Assembly (NCBI GenBank): GCA_016931365.1
Contig: JAFGEY010000037.1
Coordinates: 1-12,118, forward strand
DNA: 12,118 bases
From: Anaerolineae bacterium
Lineage (GTDB): Bacteria; Chloroflexota; Anaerolineae; JAFGEY01
Direction: 5' to 3'
Shown here: positions 1 to 7,197 of the stretch, in pieces
Layout of the letters: the number at the start of each line of letters is the position of its first letter
Position numbering within the stretch: position 1 is the stretch's first letter
Translations under genes and position numbers: made by a program
The notes under the pieces: model-generated
What the model was told of the DNA's origin: nothing
Database searches by the model: none
Seen by the model: the letters and a program-made list of their open reading frames with translations, nothing else

Positions 1-227
1 AGGCCGAAGGCGGCAGCAAGCACTGGGGTTACGACGTGCTCAAGAACGAATATGGCGACATGGTCGAAAAGGGCATCATCGACCCGGCCAAGGTCACCCG
101 CAGCGCCGTGGAAAACGCGGCCAGCATCGCGGCGATGATCCTGACCACCGAAGCGCTGATCACCGACATTCCCGAAAAGAACCCGCCTCCAGCTGGCCCT
201 CCGGGCGGCGGCGGCATGCCTTACTAG
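1..227 (+). CDS. groEL: 60 kDa chaperonin GroEL, C-terminal end (partial)
   Basis: This is the 3' end of a chaperonin gene cut by the left window edge; the reading frame begins at base 3 and gives 74 residues before TAG at 225-227. GroEL forms the double-ring ATP-dependent protein-folding chamber in the cytoplasm. Seen here are the family's near-terminal blocks: the equatorial-domain stretch running from WGYDVL to [12 protein letters not shown], then [19 protein letters not shown], which is nearly diagnostic of group I chaperonins. The tail is a Pro/Gly-rich segment ending GGGGMPY, in place of the GGM repeats of E. coli GroEL; this flexible tail normally projects into the cavity. The gene is followed 27 bases later by a strong hairpin terminator and is convergent with the next gene. 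No groES is visible; if present it would lie left of the window. Confidence 0.97.
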   Translation, partial: AEGGSKHWGYDVLKNEYGDMVEKGIIDPAKVTRSAVENAASIAAMILTTEALITDIPEKNPPPAGPPGGGGMPY

Positions 228-254
228 GCTGAATAAGTTTTACCAGTAATACAA

Positions 255-285
255 AAGGGCGGGTCTCAAGACCCGCCCTTATTTT
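255..285 (+). terminator. Intrinsic terminator after groEL, probably bidirectional
   Basis: A perfect 10-bp GC-rich stem (AAGGGCGGGT at 255-264 against ACCCGCCCTT at 271-280) encloses a 6-base loop, CTCAAG, whose outer C and G can also pair. It is followed by ATTTT on the + strand. On the minus strand the same hairpin is followed by TTTTGT, so it can also end transcription of the convergent lipoprotein gene, whose stop lies at 348. Confidence 0.88.
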
Positions 286-347
286 GATTGCACCGGGGCG
301 AACGCCACCGGATATAAAACGATTGTCTGCTTTCAAGGCGACACATT

Positions 348-1583
348 TCACTTGGGTAATTCAACTTGAATCAGTTGGATACCGGATAGTGCCTTTGAAT
401 CCATTTCCCAAGCAATGCCGCCTCCTTCTTCAGCTTGGAAAAAGATGAAACTCCACTCCTCTGGATAGAAATCTTGAACAAAAATCCTGCCACTTACGTC
501 TGTTGTCGCAATCTCAACGGAGCAAAGCATACACGGACAACCAATCCACTGACCCAACAATATCTTGTTGGCCAACGGCTGCCCGTTCTTTCGCACAATC
601 ATTTCTAAGGACTGTTTACGCAACTTGTGCAATTCTAGCACCGTTTCTTGATCTGTAAGATAAGTATCCAAAGCCATAGGACCGACATTAACTGGATTTT
701 TCAAATGATAAAAAGGCTTCTCAAGTTCCAATGTATACTGAAAATCCCCATCAGGTATTGGGACGCATCCATTTTCATCACTTATTTCTTTGGCAAGTAA
801 CAACGGTTCCATCAGGGCTCCACAATGGTTTGCCCTAGACCAAAACATATAAACCACTACCCCGATTTCTGCCACAGGTGACTGATCGTCATCGATAAAA
901 CAAAGAGAGCGACTTTGCGGCTCTCTCAGAGTTAGCTCGATATCCACTGTTTGTCCCTCTCGTATCTCCGCTTTGGGACCATTGGGGAATTCGATCACAA
1001 CTTTGGTGGAAATATCACCAAAATTTTGTTCTGTTCCGATGAAATACATTGGTTTTGACAATACTGACACATAACCTTCCGCTTCAATGTACAAGCCGTA
1101 GTCATGCCAATAGCCCCGAACATCGCTGTTCCAATACGAGCGAATTAGCTCTTCTTCAAGGGGCAATATGAGCAGATTGTTTTCAGAGGTGAGTTCGTGC
1201 GAGCCTGATATCCCCCAGCCTTCCATCAGAAGTGTAGCCTTGGAAAATGGCACTGGCTCACCTTGGGTGTTTTTAAGCCATAGGCGCAATTTTGTTGTCG
1301 AGGGCTTGGTTGGTGTCGATGTTGGAGATTGGGTAAAAGTAGCTACCGTCGTTGGCGTCGGTGAAAAAGTGCAAGTTGGCACTGGCGTATTCGTTGATTC
1401 AAGAGTCCTATCGGGCGTAGGGGTTTGAGTCGCAATCCAAGTTGACGTAACCAAAGATTGCTCACTAAGGGTGGCTGTGCTGTCTACAACTGCGGACACA
1501 GCAGTAGTCGGCATCCGGCACGCCGACAGAAGCAATATAGTCAAGCACAAGGCAATGCTACAACCTGAAAAGCAAGTTTTCAT
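348..1583 (-). CDS. Putative lipoprotein with Thr/Pro linker and Ig-like/carboxypeptidase-regulatory-like repeats
   Basis: The product (411 aa) is predicted to be exported and lipid-anchored. The first residues, MKTCFSGC, lead into a hydrophobic stretch ending LLLSAC, a good lipobox with the modified Cys at residue 22. A Thr/Pro/Ser-rich low-complexity linker covers about residues 52-97. The rest is beta-rich and seems to hold about three domains with a shared start, a hydrophobic strand then NxxGxPV-like text (near LRLWLKNTQGEPVPFSKATL, around SPVAEIGVVVYMF, and at LEMIVRKNGQPLANK). This resembles carboxypeptidase-regulatory-like or Cna-B-like folds, but I do not recognise a named family. 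A cluster CPCMLC is notable. The start at 1583 is preferred over GTG at 1619: it has GGGAG three bases upstream and puts a Lys at the signal's N-terminus. The GTG would overlap the stop of the upstream glycosyltransferase as GTGA, so coupled translation cannot be excluded. The DNA is distinctly AT-rich compared with its neighbours (about 35% GC in bases 661-720, against 67% in 1921-1980), which suggests separate origin. Confidence 0.85.
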   Translation of the reverse strand: MKTCFSGCSIALCLTILLLSACRMPTTAVSAVVDSTATLSEQSLVTSTWIATQTPTPDRTLESTNTPVPTCTFSPTPTTVATFTQSPTSTPTKPSTTKLRLWLKNTQGEPVPFSKATLLMEGWGISGSHELTSENNLLILPLEEELIRSYWNSDVRGYWHDYGLYIEAEGYVSVLSKPMYFIGTEQNFGDISTKVVIEFPNGPKAEIREGQTVDIELTLREPQSRSLCFIDDDQSPVAEIGVVVYMFWSRANHCGALMEPLLLAKEISDENGCVPIPDGDFQYTLELEKPFYHLKNPVNVGPMALDTYLTDQETVLELHKLRKQSLEMIVRKNGQPLANKILLGQWIGCPCMLCSVEIATTDVSGRIFVQDFYPEEWSFIFFQAEEGGGIAWEMDSKALSGIQLIQVELPK

Positions 1584-1586
1584 TCT

Positions 1587-1591
1587 CTCCC
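1587..1591 (-). promoter_or_regulatory. Ribosome binding site deciding the lipoprotein start
   Basis: GGGAG on the minus strand lies three bases before the ATG at 1581-1583. The spacing is short, but it favours this ATG, which also begins a well-formed signal peptide, over the GTG at 1617-1619. Confidence 0.55.
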
Positions 1592-1615
1592 AACCAAATT
1601 GCTCGACGCTGCCGC

Positions 1616-3577
1616 TCACTTGTTCCGCTCATTCTCGATATACACATCGGTCAATACAGCACGCTCCTGCTGGACCGCCGCGCCGCTGACCGGCCAGAAC
1701 ATCTCCAACGCCGGCGTGCGCACGCCCACGCGGATGTGATACATCCCCGTCGGCGTGACCGGGTTGAGGTTGATGTCATAATCGTCGCGGATCACCTCGC
1801 CGGGCTGCCATTGCTGCGGTTTGTAATAGTTGACCACATTGCGTCCCTGTTCCAGCTTGCCGCCCCACACCCCGCCGTTGTCGTCGGTCATCTCGACCAC
1901 CGTCACCATCTCGTCTTCAATCGGCCAATCGGCCTGCCAGTACAGGGTCAGGTGAATCCAGTTGCTCGGCGGGTGCAGCCGATCCGAATAAGGCGCGAGC
2001 CGGGTTTGATCGAGTTCGTAACCCACCAGGCGCAGCCGCTCGCCAAAACGGATCGCGGTTGGGTAGGCCGAATCGGGCACGCCGCCCAGCCGGTAGCGCA
2101 GCGCATAGGCCTTGATCGACATGCCCACCGGGTACTGTTCGGTCACCATCGGCCCGCGGTCGAAAAACCAGCGCTCGACGATGTGCTGAGGGTCGGTGTT
2201 CCACTCTTGCGACTGTACCAGCCACAGCACGCTGGCTCCGCTGTACGGAGCAAGCAGTTCGTCGAGGTCTTCCGTCGCCGGCGGGCGGCTGCCCAGCGGC
2301 GCGACCACATCCGCCTGACCGGTGTAATAATAATCAAAGGGAATGTGTGCATAATGAAGATGCACAAAGACCTTGTCCTCCGCCGTTGCCCGCGCGCTCA
2401 CGTACTGGGCTGCCGTGCGCCAATCTTCGCGCAAGGCCTGCGTGCTCCACACATAGCGCCAGCCCAGGCCGGCCAGCAGCGCCACCGGGATCAGCGCCGG
2501 AAAGATCAACCAGCCGTTCCAGCGTCCCAGCCGGGCGATGCCCGCCGCCAGGGCCAGCCAGAACGCGGCCAGCAAGACAACCAGGTACTTGGGGTTGAAT
2601 ACCGGGCGTTTGGCCGTGATCAAGAAAAAGGCGACTAGCGGAACGAGCAGCCAGGCGGTTAACAAAGCCCATCCCCGGCGGCGCTCTTTGTGCGGCTCCG
2701 GCTCGTGGCCGAGCGGCCACAGGCCAACCACTGCCAGCGCCGCTGACAAGATCATCGGCACGGCCAGCCAGCCCGATTTTTCGCGCAAGAAACGAGCTGT
2801 AAAGGCCAGCATCAACTCGTAAAGCTGATCCTTGAAGGCGAGCACCGGGTAGACGTTAACCTCCGGCGCGATCTGGCCCGCTTTCCAGGCGTTGATGGCA
2901 AAGGGAAGATAAGCCACACCCACCAGCACCACGGCCACTCCGCCGACGACCCACAGTTCGCGTTGTCGCGCGCCGCGGATCAAAATGTACGCGGCGGCGA
3001 CTGGCAGCAAGAGGAACGCAAAGAGGTGAAAGTAGCAGGCTGCCAGCGCCAGCAGGGCGTAACCGAGCCACCAACCCCAGGCCAGACGATCCTGCACATC
3101 GAGCGCGCGGATCAGACAGTACAGGCTGGCCAGTCCTAGCGCGGCGACGGGCATGTACATGCGCACCTCTTGCGACAGCCAGATCAGTAGTGGGTTGGCG
3201 GCGACCAGCCCGGCGGCGATCAGCCCCGTCCAGGCATCAAACAGACGTTGCCCCACGAGCAAAACCAACCCGACAAAGGCGACGCCAAACAGCGCTGACA
3301 GCAGCCGCACCGCAACCTGGCCGCTGCCAAACAAGGCCGTCCACGCCTTGAGCAGCACATAGTAGCCGGGCGGGTGGGGATCCCAGCCCAGGTTGAGCGT
3401 GTTACGGATCAGTTCCAGGGTGGGCTGTTGCGCCAGCCACACGCTGACCGACTCGTCGAGGTCGAGGCTGTGAAAGGTGAGATTGGTCAAGCGCAGCACG
3501 GCGGAGATTGCCAGTATGGCTGCTGCGGCGATCGTCACCCACTGTCGGGACAGATCAGGTTTGCCTGGTCGTTCCAT
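1616..3577 (-). CDS. GT39/ArnT-PMT-like multipass glycosyltransferase
   Basis: A 653-residue membrane protein of the GT-C fold, glycosyltransferase family 39 (PMT/ArnT-like). Members move a sugar from a polyprenyl-phosphate carrier to a protein, lipid or glycan on the outer face of the membrane. Around ten or eleven hydrophobic segments are visible between residues 13 and 372. After the first segment comes the acidic loop SLDLDES (D39, D41, E42), where the family's catalytic Asp lies, followed by the typical DPHPPGYY at 66-73 and a SQEVRMYM motif at about 135-142. The region from about 375 to 500 is a soluble domain. The last 150 residues (505-653) are a beta-rich extension with LTLYWQADWPIEDE and a GMYHIRVGV strand, a layout I associate with Chloroflexota GT39 proteins. 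The start ATG has AGGG eight bases upstream. It lies 85 bp after the cyclase gene and its stop overlaps a possible GTG of the lipoprotein gene. Substrate unknown. Confidence 0.88.
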   Translation of the reverse strand: MERPGKPDLSRQWVTIAAAAILAISAVLRLTNLTFHSLDLDESVSVWLAQQPTLELIRNTLNLGWDPHPPGYYVLLKAWTALFGSGQVAVRLLSALFGVAFVGLVLLVGQRLFDAWTGLIAAGLVAANPLLIWLSQEVRMYMPVAALGLASLYCLIRALDVQDRLAWGWWLGYALLALAACYFHLFAFLLLPVAAAYILIRGARQRELWVVGGVAVVLVGVAYLPFAINAWKAGQIAPEVNVYPVLAFKDQLYELMLAFTARFLREKSGWLAVPMILSAALAVVGLWPLGHEPEPHKERRRGWALLTAWLLVPLVAFFLITAKRPVFNPKYLVVLLAAFWLALAAGIARLGRWNGWLIFPALIPVALLAGLGWRYVWSTQALREDWRTAAQYVSARATAEDKVFVHLHYAHIPFDYYYTGQADVVAPLGSRPPATEDLDELLAPYSGASVLWLVQSQEWNTDPQHIVERWFFDRGPMVTEQYPVGMSIKAYALRYRLGGVPDSAYPTAIRFGERLRLVGYELDQTRLAPYSDRLHPPSNWIHLTLYWQADWPIEDEMVTVVEMTDDNGGVWGGKLEQGRNVVNYYKPQQWQPGEVIRDDYDINLNPVTPTGMYHIRVGVRTPALEMFWPVSGAAVQQERAVLTDVYIENERNK

Positions 3578-3590
3578 ACGTCATGCCCTA

Positions 3591-3635
3591 TAAAAGCTGT
3601 GCCACGCTCCGGCGACTTGCGCTGCGCGTGGCACA
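3591..3635 (-). terminator. Candidate terminator / 10-bp inverted repeat between cyclase and glycosyltransferase
   Basis: A perfect 10-bp inverted repeat (TGTGCCACGC at 3598-3607 and GCGTGGCACA at 3626-3635) encloses 18 bases. On the minus strand it is followed by GCTTTTAT, so it could end the cyclase transcript. The T run is short and the loop large, and the repeat lies only about 10 bases before the ribosome binding site of the next gene. A role as mRNA-processing structure or REP-like repeat is equally possible. Confidence 0.45.
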
Positions 3636-3637
3636 AA

Positions 3638-3653
3638 CGAATCCATCGATTCG
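3638..3653. repeat. Small perfect hairpin just after the cyclase stop
   Basis: CGAATC (3638-3643) and GATTCG (3648-3653) flank the 4-base loop CATC. On the minus strand it is followed directly by TTTG. It is 9 bases past the cyclase stop codon and stands beside the larger inverted repeat at 3598-3635. The two could act together as a transcript end. Confidence 0.4.
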
Positions 3654-3662
3654 ATGTTAAAA

Positions 3663-5459
3663 TTACGCTTTTAGTGCTGTTACCTCGTAGACTTGCTCGT
3701 AAGCGGTGCGCCCCTTGACCTGGATCGGTTCCAGCTTGTTGGCGCGGATCAGGTCTTGCACCCGTTCATAGGTGTTCTCGCCCAGCAAAATCACCCCTTT
3801 GCCGGCATTTTCTTGCAGCCGCTTGGAGAGATTGACCGCGTCACCAATGAGCGTATAGTCCATCTGCTCTTCCCCGCCGACGTTTCCGGCAACCGCTTCG
3901 CCGGTATTGATGCCGATGCCAAACGAAAGGCGATCTTCGACAGGTATATCGTCGTGGTAACTGTGAATTGCCCGCTGGATTTCCCACGCCGCTTTGACCG
4001 CTTTCCAGGCATGATCCTTGATCGCGTGCAAAGGCGTGCCAAAGTGAGCCATCACGCAGTCGCCTTCATACTTGTCGACGATGCCGTCGTTCTCGCGGAT
4101 GAGCCGCGCGGCAAGGTTGTAATAGCGGTTGATCATATCGACCACCTGCTCGGGCGCGTGGCTCTCGCTATAAGTGGTGAACCCGCGAATGTCGCCAAAC
4201 AAAATGGTCACCGTTTCGCGCGTGCCGCCCAGGCGCAGTTCCTGAATGTCGGCCAGTTGATCGACCAACTCGGTGGGTAGATAGCGTGTCACCATCGCGC
4301 GCTCTTTTTCAAAGCGTTTGCGCTCGGTGATGTCATTGACCACAATCGCCACGCCCTGTGTTTCTTCGTTGGCGTCTTTGAGTGGAGAGAGGCTGATGCT
4401 AAGGTTAATCTTGCCTCGTCCAGGCACTTCGGGATCGGCCTCCAGGTCCTGGACGACCTGGTTTTTCTCCTTGACCCGCTGCACGATGGACGGCAGCACC
4501 AACTTGAGCGATTCCAAAACCTCCGCATAGGCCGCGCCCACACACGTATCAGGCTCTGCGCCGAGAATGGTTTCAGCGGCGCGGTTAAAGAGGGTGATTT
4601 TGTCTGCCGTATCGGTGGTGATCACACCGCTGGTGATGGAACGCAAGATGTCATCCATCAGCTTTTTCTGGTTGGCGACGCTTTCAAACAAACGTGCGTT
4701 GTCGATGGCAACGGCGGCCTGGTTGGCAAAGGCGGTCAGCACGCCTAATTCTCGCTCTCCAAACAGCCCGGCACGGATTCGGTTGTCAGCATAGACGACA
4801 CCGATGGTGTTCCCTTTGACCTGAAGCGGCACGCACAGAATAGAGCGCAGGCTGTAGCCGATCACGCTTTCCTGCGATTGAAAACGCGGGTCGGCCTGGG
4901 CATTGGTCGTCACGACCGATTCACCCGTCTCGGCGACCGTGGTAACGATGGTCCGGCTGACCTGGAACGACTGCTTGTTCATCGTCTCCTGGTCCATATT
5001 GCGGGCCACTTTGAACTCCTGTTCGCCGGTCTCGTTGTTGCGCAACATCAGATAGCCGCGCTCTGCGCCCGTGATCTGAATGATTTTGTCCATCACCCGG
5101 TTGAGTACCTCATCCAGATCCAGCGTCGAGTTGATCACCGCGCCCACCTCGGACAACGCACGAAGCTGGTTATGTTCTTTGTGCATCGCATCGAGTTCAG
5201 TGCGTAAGCGGTTTAGCTCGTTATCAAAAATCGGCAGTTGGCCGGCAATCTGCTGGGCGGCGTTGGTGACATAGTTGCTGGCATTGACGGCATTCTGGAC
5301 GACTTGCTGCGCTTGTGGCGCGTTGCCAAAAGCCATCTGCAACTGGCGCAGCGCGCGACGCTGCATCTCGACCGCGCGCGAGAATTCGTTCATCCGTGCC
5401 TTGAGCGTCGCAATCTCGGTGCTGAGACTGTCCACTTTGATTGTCATCGTATCACTCAT
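3663..5459 (-). CDS. Class III nucleotide cyclase (adenylate-type) with coiled coil, GAF and PAS domains
   Basis: A soluble 598-residue signalling protein predicted to make cyclic AMP from ATP. Residues 1-100 look alpha-helical and coiled-coil-like (heptads in LSTEIATLKARMNEF and in the stretch around ELNRLRTELDAMHKEH). Residues about 100-255 are a GAF domain (from ALSEVGAVINSTLDLDEVL to AVAIDNARLFE), about 260-385 a PAS domain (ILRSITSGVITTD...LFNRAAETILG...VNDITERKR), and about 400-590 the catalytic domain. Key cyclase residues are present: metal-binding Asp in FGDIRGFT (D423) and in KYEGD (D467), adenine-contacting Lys (K463), and DYTLIGDAVNLSKRLQ with Thr (T536) at the second specificity position, plus N543 and R547. 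Lys with Thr is the class IIIb pattern (Spirulina CyaC-like, often bicarbonate-sensitive), so adenylate rather than guanylate cyclase is inferred. Class III enzymes work as dimers, which the coiled coil would support. The start is set by AAGGGGAG five bases before ATG 5459; an upstream in-frame codon at 5495 lacks this. No transmembrane segment. It follows the kinase gene by about 190 bp. Confidence 0.93.
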   Translation of the reverse strand: MSDTMTIKVDSLSTEIATLKARMNEFSRAVEMQRRALRQLQMAFGNAPQAQQVVQNAVNASNYVTNAAQQIAGQLPIFDNELNRLRTELDAMHKEHNQLRALSEVGAVINSTLDLDEVLNRVMDKIIQITGAERGYLMLRNNETGEQEFKVARNMDQETMNKQSFQVSRTIVTTVAETGESVVTTNAQADPRFQSQESVIGYSLRSILCVPLQVKGNTIGVVYADNRIRAGLFGERELGVLTAFANQAAVAIDNARLFESVANQKKLMDDILRSITSGVITTDTADKITLFNRAAETILGAEPDTCVGAAYAEVLESLKLVLPSIVQRVKEKNQVVQDLEADPEVPGRGKINLSISLSPLKDANEETQGVAIVVNDITERKRFEKERAMVTRYLPTELVDQLADIQELRLGGTRETVTILFGDIRGFTTYSESHAPEQVVDMINRYYNLAARLIRENDGIVDKYEGDCVMAHFGTPLHAIKDHAWKAVKAAWEIQRAIHSYHDDIPVEDRLSFGIGINTGEAVAGNVGGEEQMDYTLIGDAVNLSKRLQENAGKGVILLGENTYERVQDLIRANKLEPIQVKGRTAYEQVYEVTALKA

Positions 5460-5464
5460 TTTGT

Positions 5465-5472
5465 CTCCCCTT
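5465..5472 (-). promoter_or_regulatory. Strong ribosome binding site of the cyclase
   Basis: AAGGGGAG on the minus strand, five bases before the ATG at 5457-5459. It decides the start, excluding the 12-residue-longer reading from 5495, whose extra codons lie across an inverted-repeat arm. Confidence 0.8.
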
Positions 5473-5496
5473 GTGCAGTAACCTGTACGGAGCAAA

Positions 5497-5603
5497 AGTG
5501 CCTGACCCTTACAGTGCTGCAGCCAAACAGACCACCGCCTTATTGGAATCCTTGCTCGTTGCTGCCGGTACTGCCCCGAACAGAGCCTGATTGGTCAGGC
5601 ACT
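5497..5603 (-). repeat. Long-range 11-bp inverted repeat with a competing local hairpin in the cyclase leader
   Basis: AGTGCCTGACC (5497-5507) and GGTCAGGCACT (5593-5603) are perfect complements separated by 85 bases. On the minus strand the distal arm is followed by TTTGCT, giving a run of four T. The right arm also lies inside a local hairpin, GCCTGA-TTGG-TCAGGC (5585-5600), so the two pairings exclude each other. This can be read as an attenuator-like leader before the cyclase, or as a pair of REP-like extragenic repeats. No target duplication was seen around it, so a miniature transposon is not supported. The rest of the 5460-5652 gap shows no gene and no convincing promoter. Confidence 0.5.
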
Positions 5604-5652
5604 AGCCAGCCAAGTCTTTGCCTGCCGGACAAGAATTTGCCATCGAACAAGG

Positions 5653-7068
5653 CTAGTGGTTCACCCATTCGGAAATTTTGCGACTAACCTGCCCCAAGAT
5701 CGATTTGGCCCACCGGACGCGGCGTCGAACCAGAGGATGTAGCCGCGCAACATTTTGATATTCGGGATCAATCTCGTAAACCTGGGAAAAACACAGATGT
5801 GCCTCTGCCCAGTCTTTATTTGCGTAATATTCCAGCCCCTGAGCGTACAACGCCATCAGCCGTTCGCCCGTCTGTTTTTCAGCCAGCGAAATCCCGGCCT
5901 GGGTGAGCAGATTGGCTGCGTCTTTGTAATCGGGTTCGACGGTCACGATCTCGCTCAGTTCGTCAATCGCCTCTTGCCAGCGTTCCTCGTTCAACGCCGA
6001 TTGTGCGGTGAGGTACAAGGCCGCAAGTCGGGCCTGGAGTCCGGCCCGGGCCAAGCGCTTGGACACGTCTTCATAGCTGGGATCGGCTTTGGCAATCTGG
6101 TTGAACAGGTTGACCGCGCGCGACCATTCTTGGGCGTGTTCAGCATCGATGGCACGTTGATACAAGCTATTGAGCAGGACACGATGTGCTTGGTCGAGCT
6201 TGGGCGGCTCTGCCTGGACTGGCAGTGGCTTGACCGGCTGCTGGCTAGATACACGTCCGCGCAGCGCTGACTCGATCGCCGCCAAAAGCTGCCCTGGCGT
6301 TTGATACCGGTCGGCGGGGTCCTTGGCCAGCATCTTGCGCAGCAGGGTCTCGACAAAGGACGGCACGTCGATGTTTTGCAGACTCAAGTTAGGTGGCTCG
6401 TTAGCAATGTGCTGGCTGATGATTGACCATGGACTCGACGAATCGAAGGGCAGTTTGCCGCACAACATCTCGTACAAAGCTATGCCCAGCGAATAGATAT
6501 CCGAGCGAATGTCTACCGCTTCGCCCATGGCCTGTTCCGGTGAGATGTAATAGGGCGAGCCGACAAACCCCGATTGGGTCAGTGACGGCATCGCGCGGGC
6601 GCGGGCAATGCCAAAGTCCAGAACTTTGATTTTGCCCTCCTGCGTGAGCATGATGTTTTGCGGCTTGATGTCACGATGAACCACCCCTTGCGCATTCGCA
6701 GCATCGAGTGCGAGAGTGACCTGTGCAGAGATTTCAAGTGACTGCTGCCAGGATAATTTGCCGTGTTCCTTCAGCACCACCGAGAGATCTTTGCCCTGGA
6801 TGTGCTCCATCACCAAATAATGCACGTCACGATCCGAGCCATAGTTCAATATTCTGACAATGTGCTCGTTTGAAATCTGGGTGGCCAGTTTGGCTTCGCG
6901 GATGAATCGCTGTACGTAGGCCATATCCTGGTTGTAATGCGGATACAGGATCTTGACCGCGACTGGTAGCTTGTCGGTCAGGTCTTCGGCCAGGTAAACC
7001 CAGGCCATACCCCCCGTGCCGATCTCTCGCAGAATCTTGTAACGGTTTCCCAGTACCTCGCCTATCAC
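5653..7068 (-). CDS. PknB-type Ser/Thr protein kinase with C-terminal TPR-like repeats
   Basis: A cytoplasmic kinase of 471 residues that phosphorylates Ser/Thr on protein targets. Residues about 8-265 form a Hanks-type kinase domain: Gly-loop GTGGMAWVY, ATP-binding Lys in AVKIL (K39), alphaC Glu in REAKLA, the catalytic HRDIKPQN (Asp at 133), DFG (Asp at 151), GSPYYISPEQA in the activation/P+1 region, and SDIYSLGIALYEML. All catalytic residues are intact. After a Pro-rich linker (about 275-290) come three TPR-like helix pairs at roughly 301-345, 351-394 and 407-448, each with a spaced W..A...F/L pattern and a DPxY or EPDY turn (DPSYEDV, EPDYKDA, DPEYQNV). They probably bind a partner or substrate. 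Unlike mycobacterial PknB there is no transmembrane segment or PASTA domain. The start is GTG 7068: GGAG lies seven bases upstream, while TTG at 7074 would be only one base from it. It has its own promoter and is followed by the cyclase gene. Confidence 0.95.
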   Translation of the reverse strand: MIGEVLGNRYKILREIGTGGMAWVYLAEDLTDKLPVAVKILYPHYNQDMAYVQRFIREAKLATQISNEHIVRILNYGSDRDVHYLVMEHIQGKDLSVVLKEHGKLSWQQSLEISAQVTLALDAANAQGVVHRDIKPQNIMLTQEGKIKVLDFGIARARAMPSLTQSGFVGSPYYISPEQAMGEAVDIRSDIYSLGIALYEMLCGKLPFDSSSPWSIISQHIANEPPNLSLQNIDVPSFVETLLRKMLAKDPADRYQTPGQLLAAIESALRGRVSSQQPVKPLPVQAEPPKLDQAHRVLLNSLYQRAIDAEHAQEWSRAVNLFNQIAKADPSYEDVSKRLARAGLQARLAALYLTAQSALNEERWQEAIDELSEIVTVEPDYKDAANLLTQAGISLAEKQTGERLMALYAQGLEYYANKDWAEAHLCFSQVYEIDPEYQNVARLHPLVRRRVRWAKSILGQVSRKISEWVNH

Positions 7069-7075
7069 CCACAAT

Positions 7076-7082
7076 CTCCAAA
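7076..7082 (-). promoter_or_regulatory. Ribosome binding site selecting a GTG start for the kinase
   Basis: TTTGGAG on the minus strand, seven bases before GTG 7066-7068. The in-frame TTG at 7072-7074 is too close to be used. Confidence 0.65.
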
Positions 7083-7133
7083 TGGTTGTCGAATCTTGAC
7101 AGAATACGAATGTGCAGACCCCATTTGGTTTCC

Positions 7134-7162
7134 ATTATACCGTATTTTGTCCGCTTGAGCAA
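7134..7162 (-). promoter_or_regulatory. Sigma-70-type promoter for the kinase (and possibly cyclase)
   Basis: On the minus strand TTGCTC (7157-7162) and a perfect TATAAT (7134-7139) are separated by exactly 17 bases. Transcription would start near 7127 and give a leader of about 60 bases before the kinase start. It lies in the only sizeable gap between the DUF4230 gene and the kinase, so it separates the two operons. The -35 matches only half of TTGACA, but the -10 and spacing are ideal. Confidence 0.72.
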
Positions 7163-7197
7163 CAGCATCACGACCACGACACCTCGAGAATGTGACT

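Noticed and set aside
1736..2638. 300-codon open frame on the + strand
   Set aside because: It is antisense to the GT39 gene, has His/Arg/Pro-rich composition with no domain, and is typical shadow coding in GC-rich DNA.
5460..5495. Twelve-residue N-terminal extension of the cyclase
   Set aside because: The upstream codon lacks a ribosome binding site, while ATG 5459 has a strong one at proper spacing.
5497..5603. Miniature transposon with 11-bp terminal inverted repeats
   Set aside because: No target-site duplication is visible on the flanks and the right arm forms its own hairpin; a leader or REP-type reading fits better.
7096..7101. TTGACA on the + strand as a promoter -35
   Set aside because: No -10-like sequence lies 16-18 bases downstream, and no + strand gene follows.
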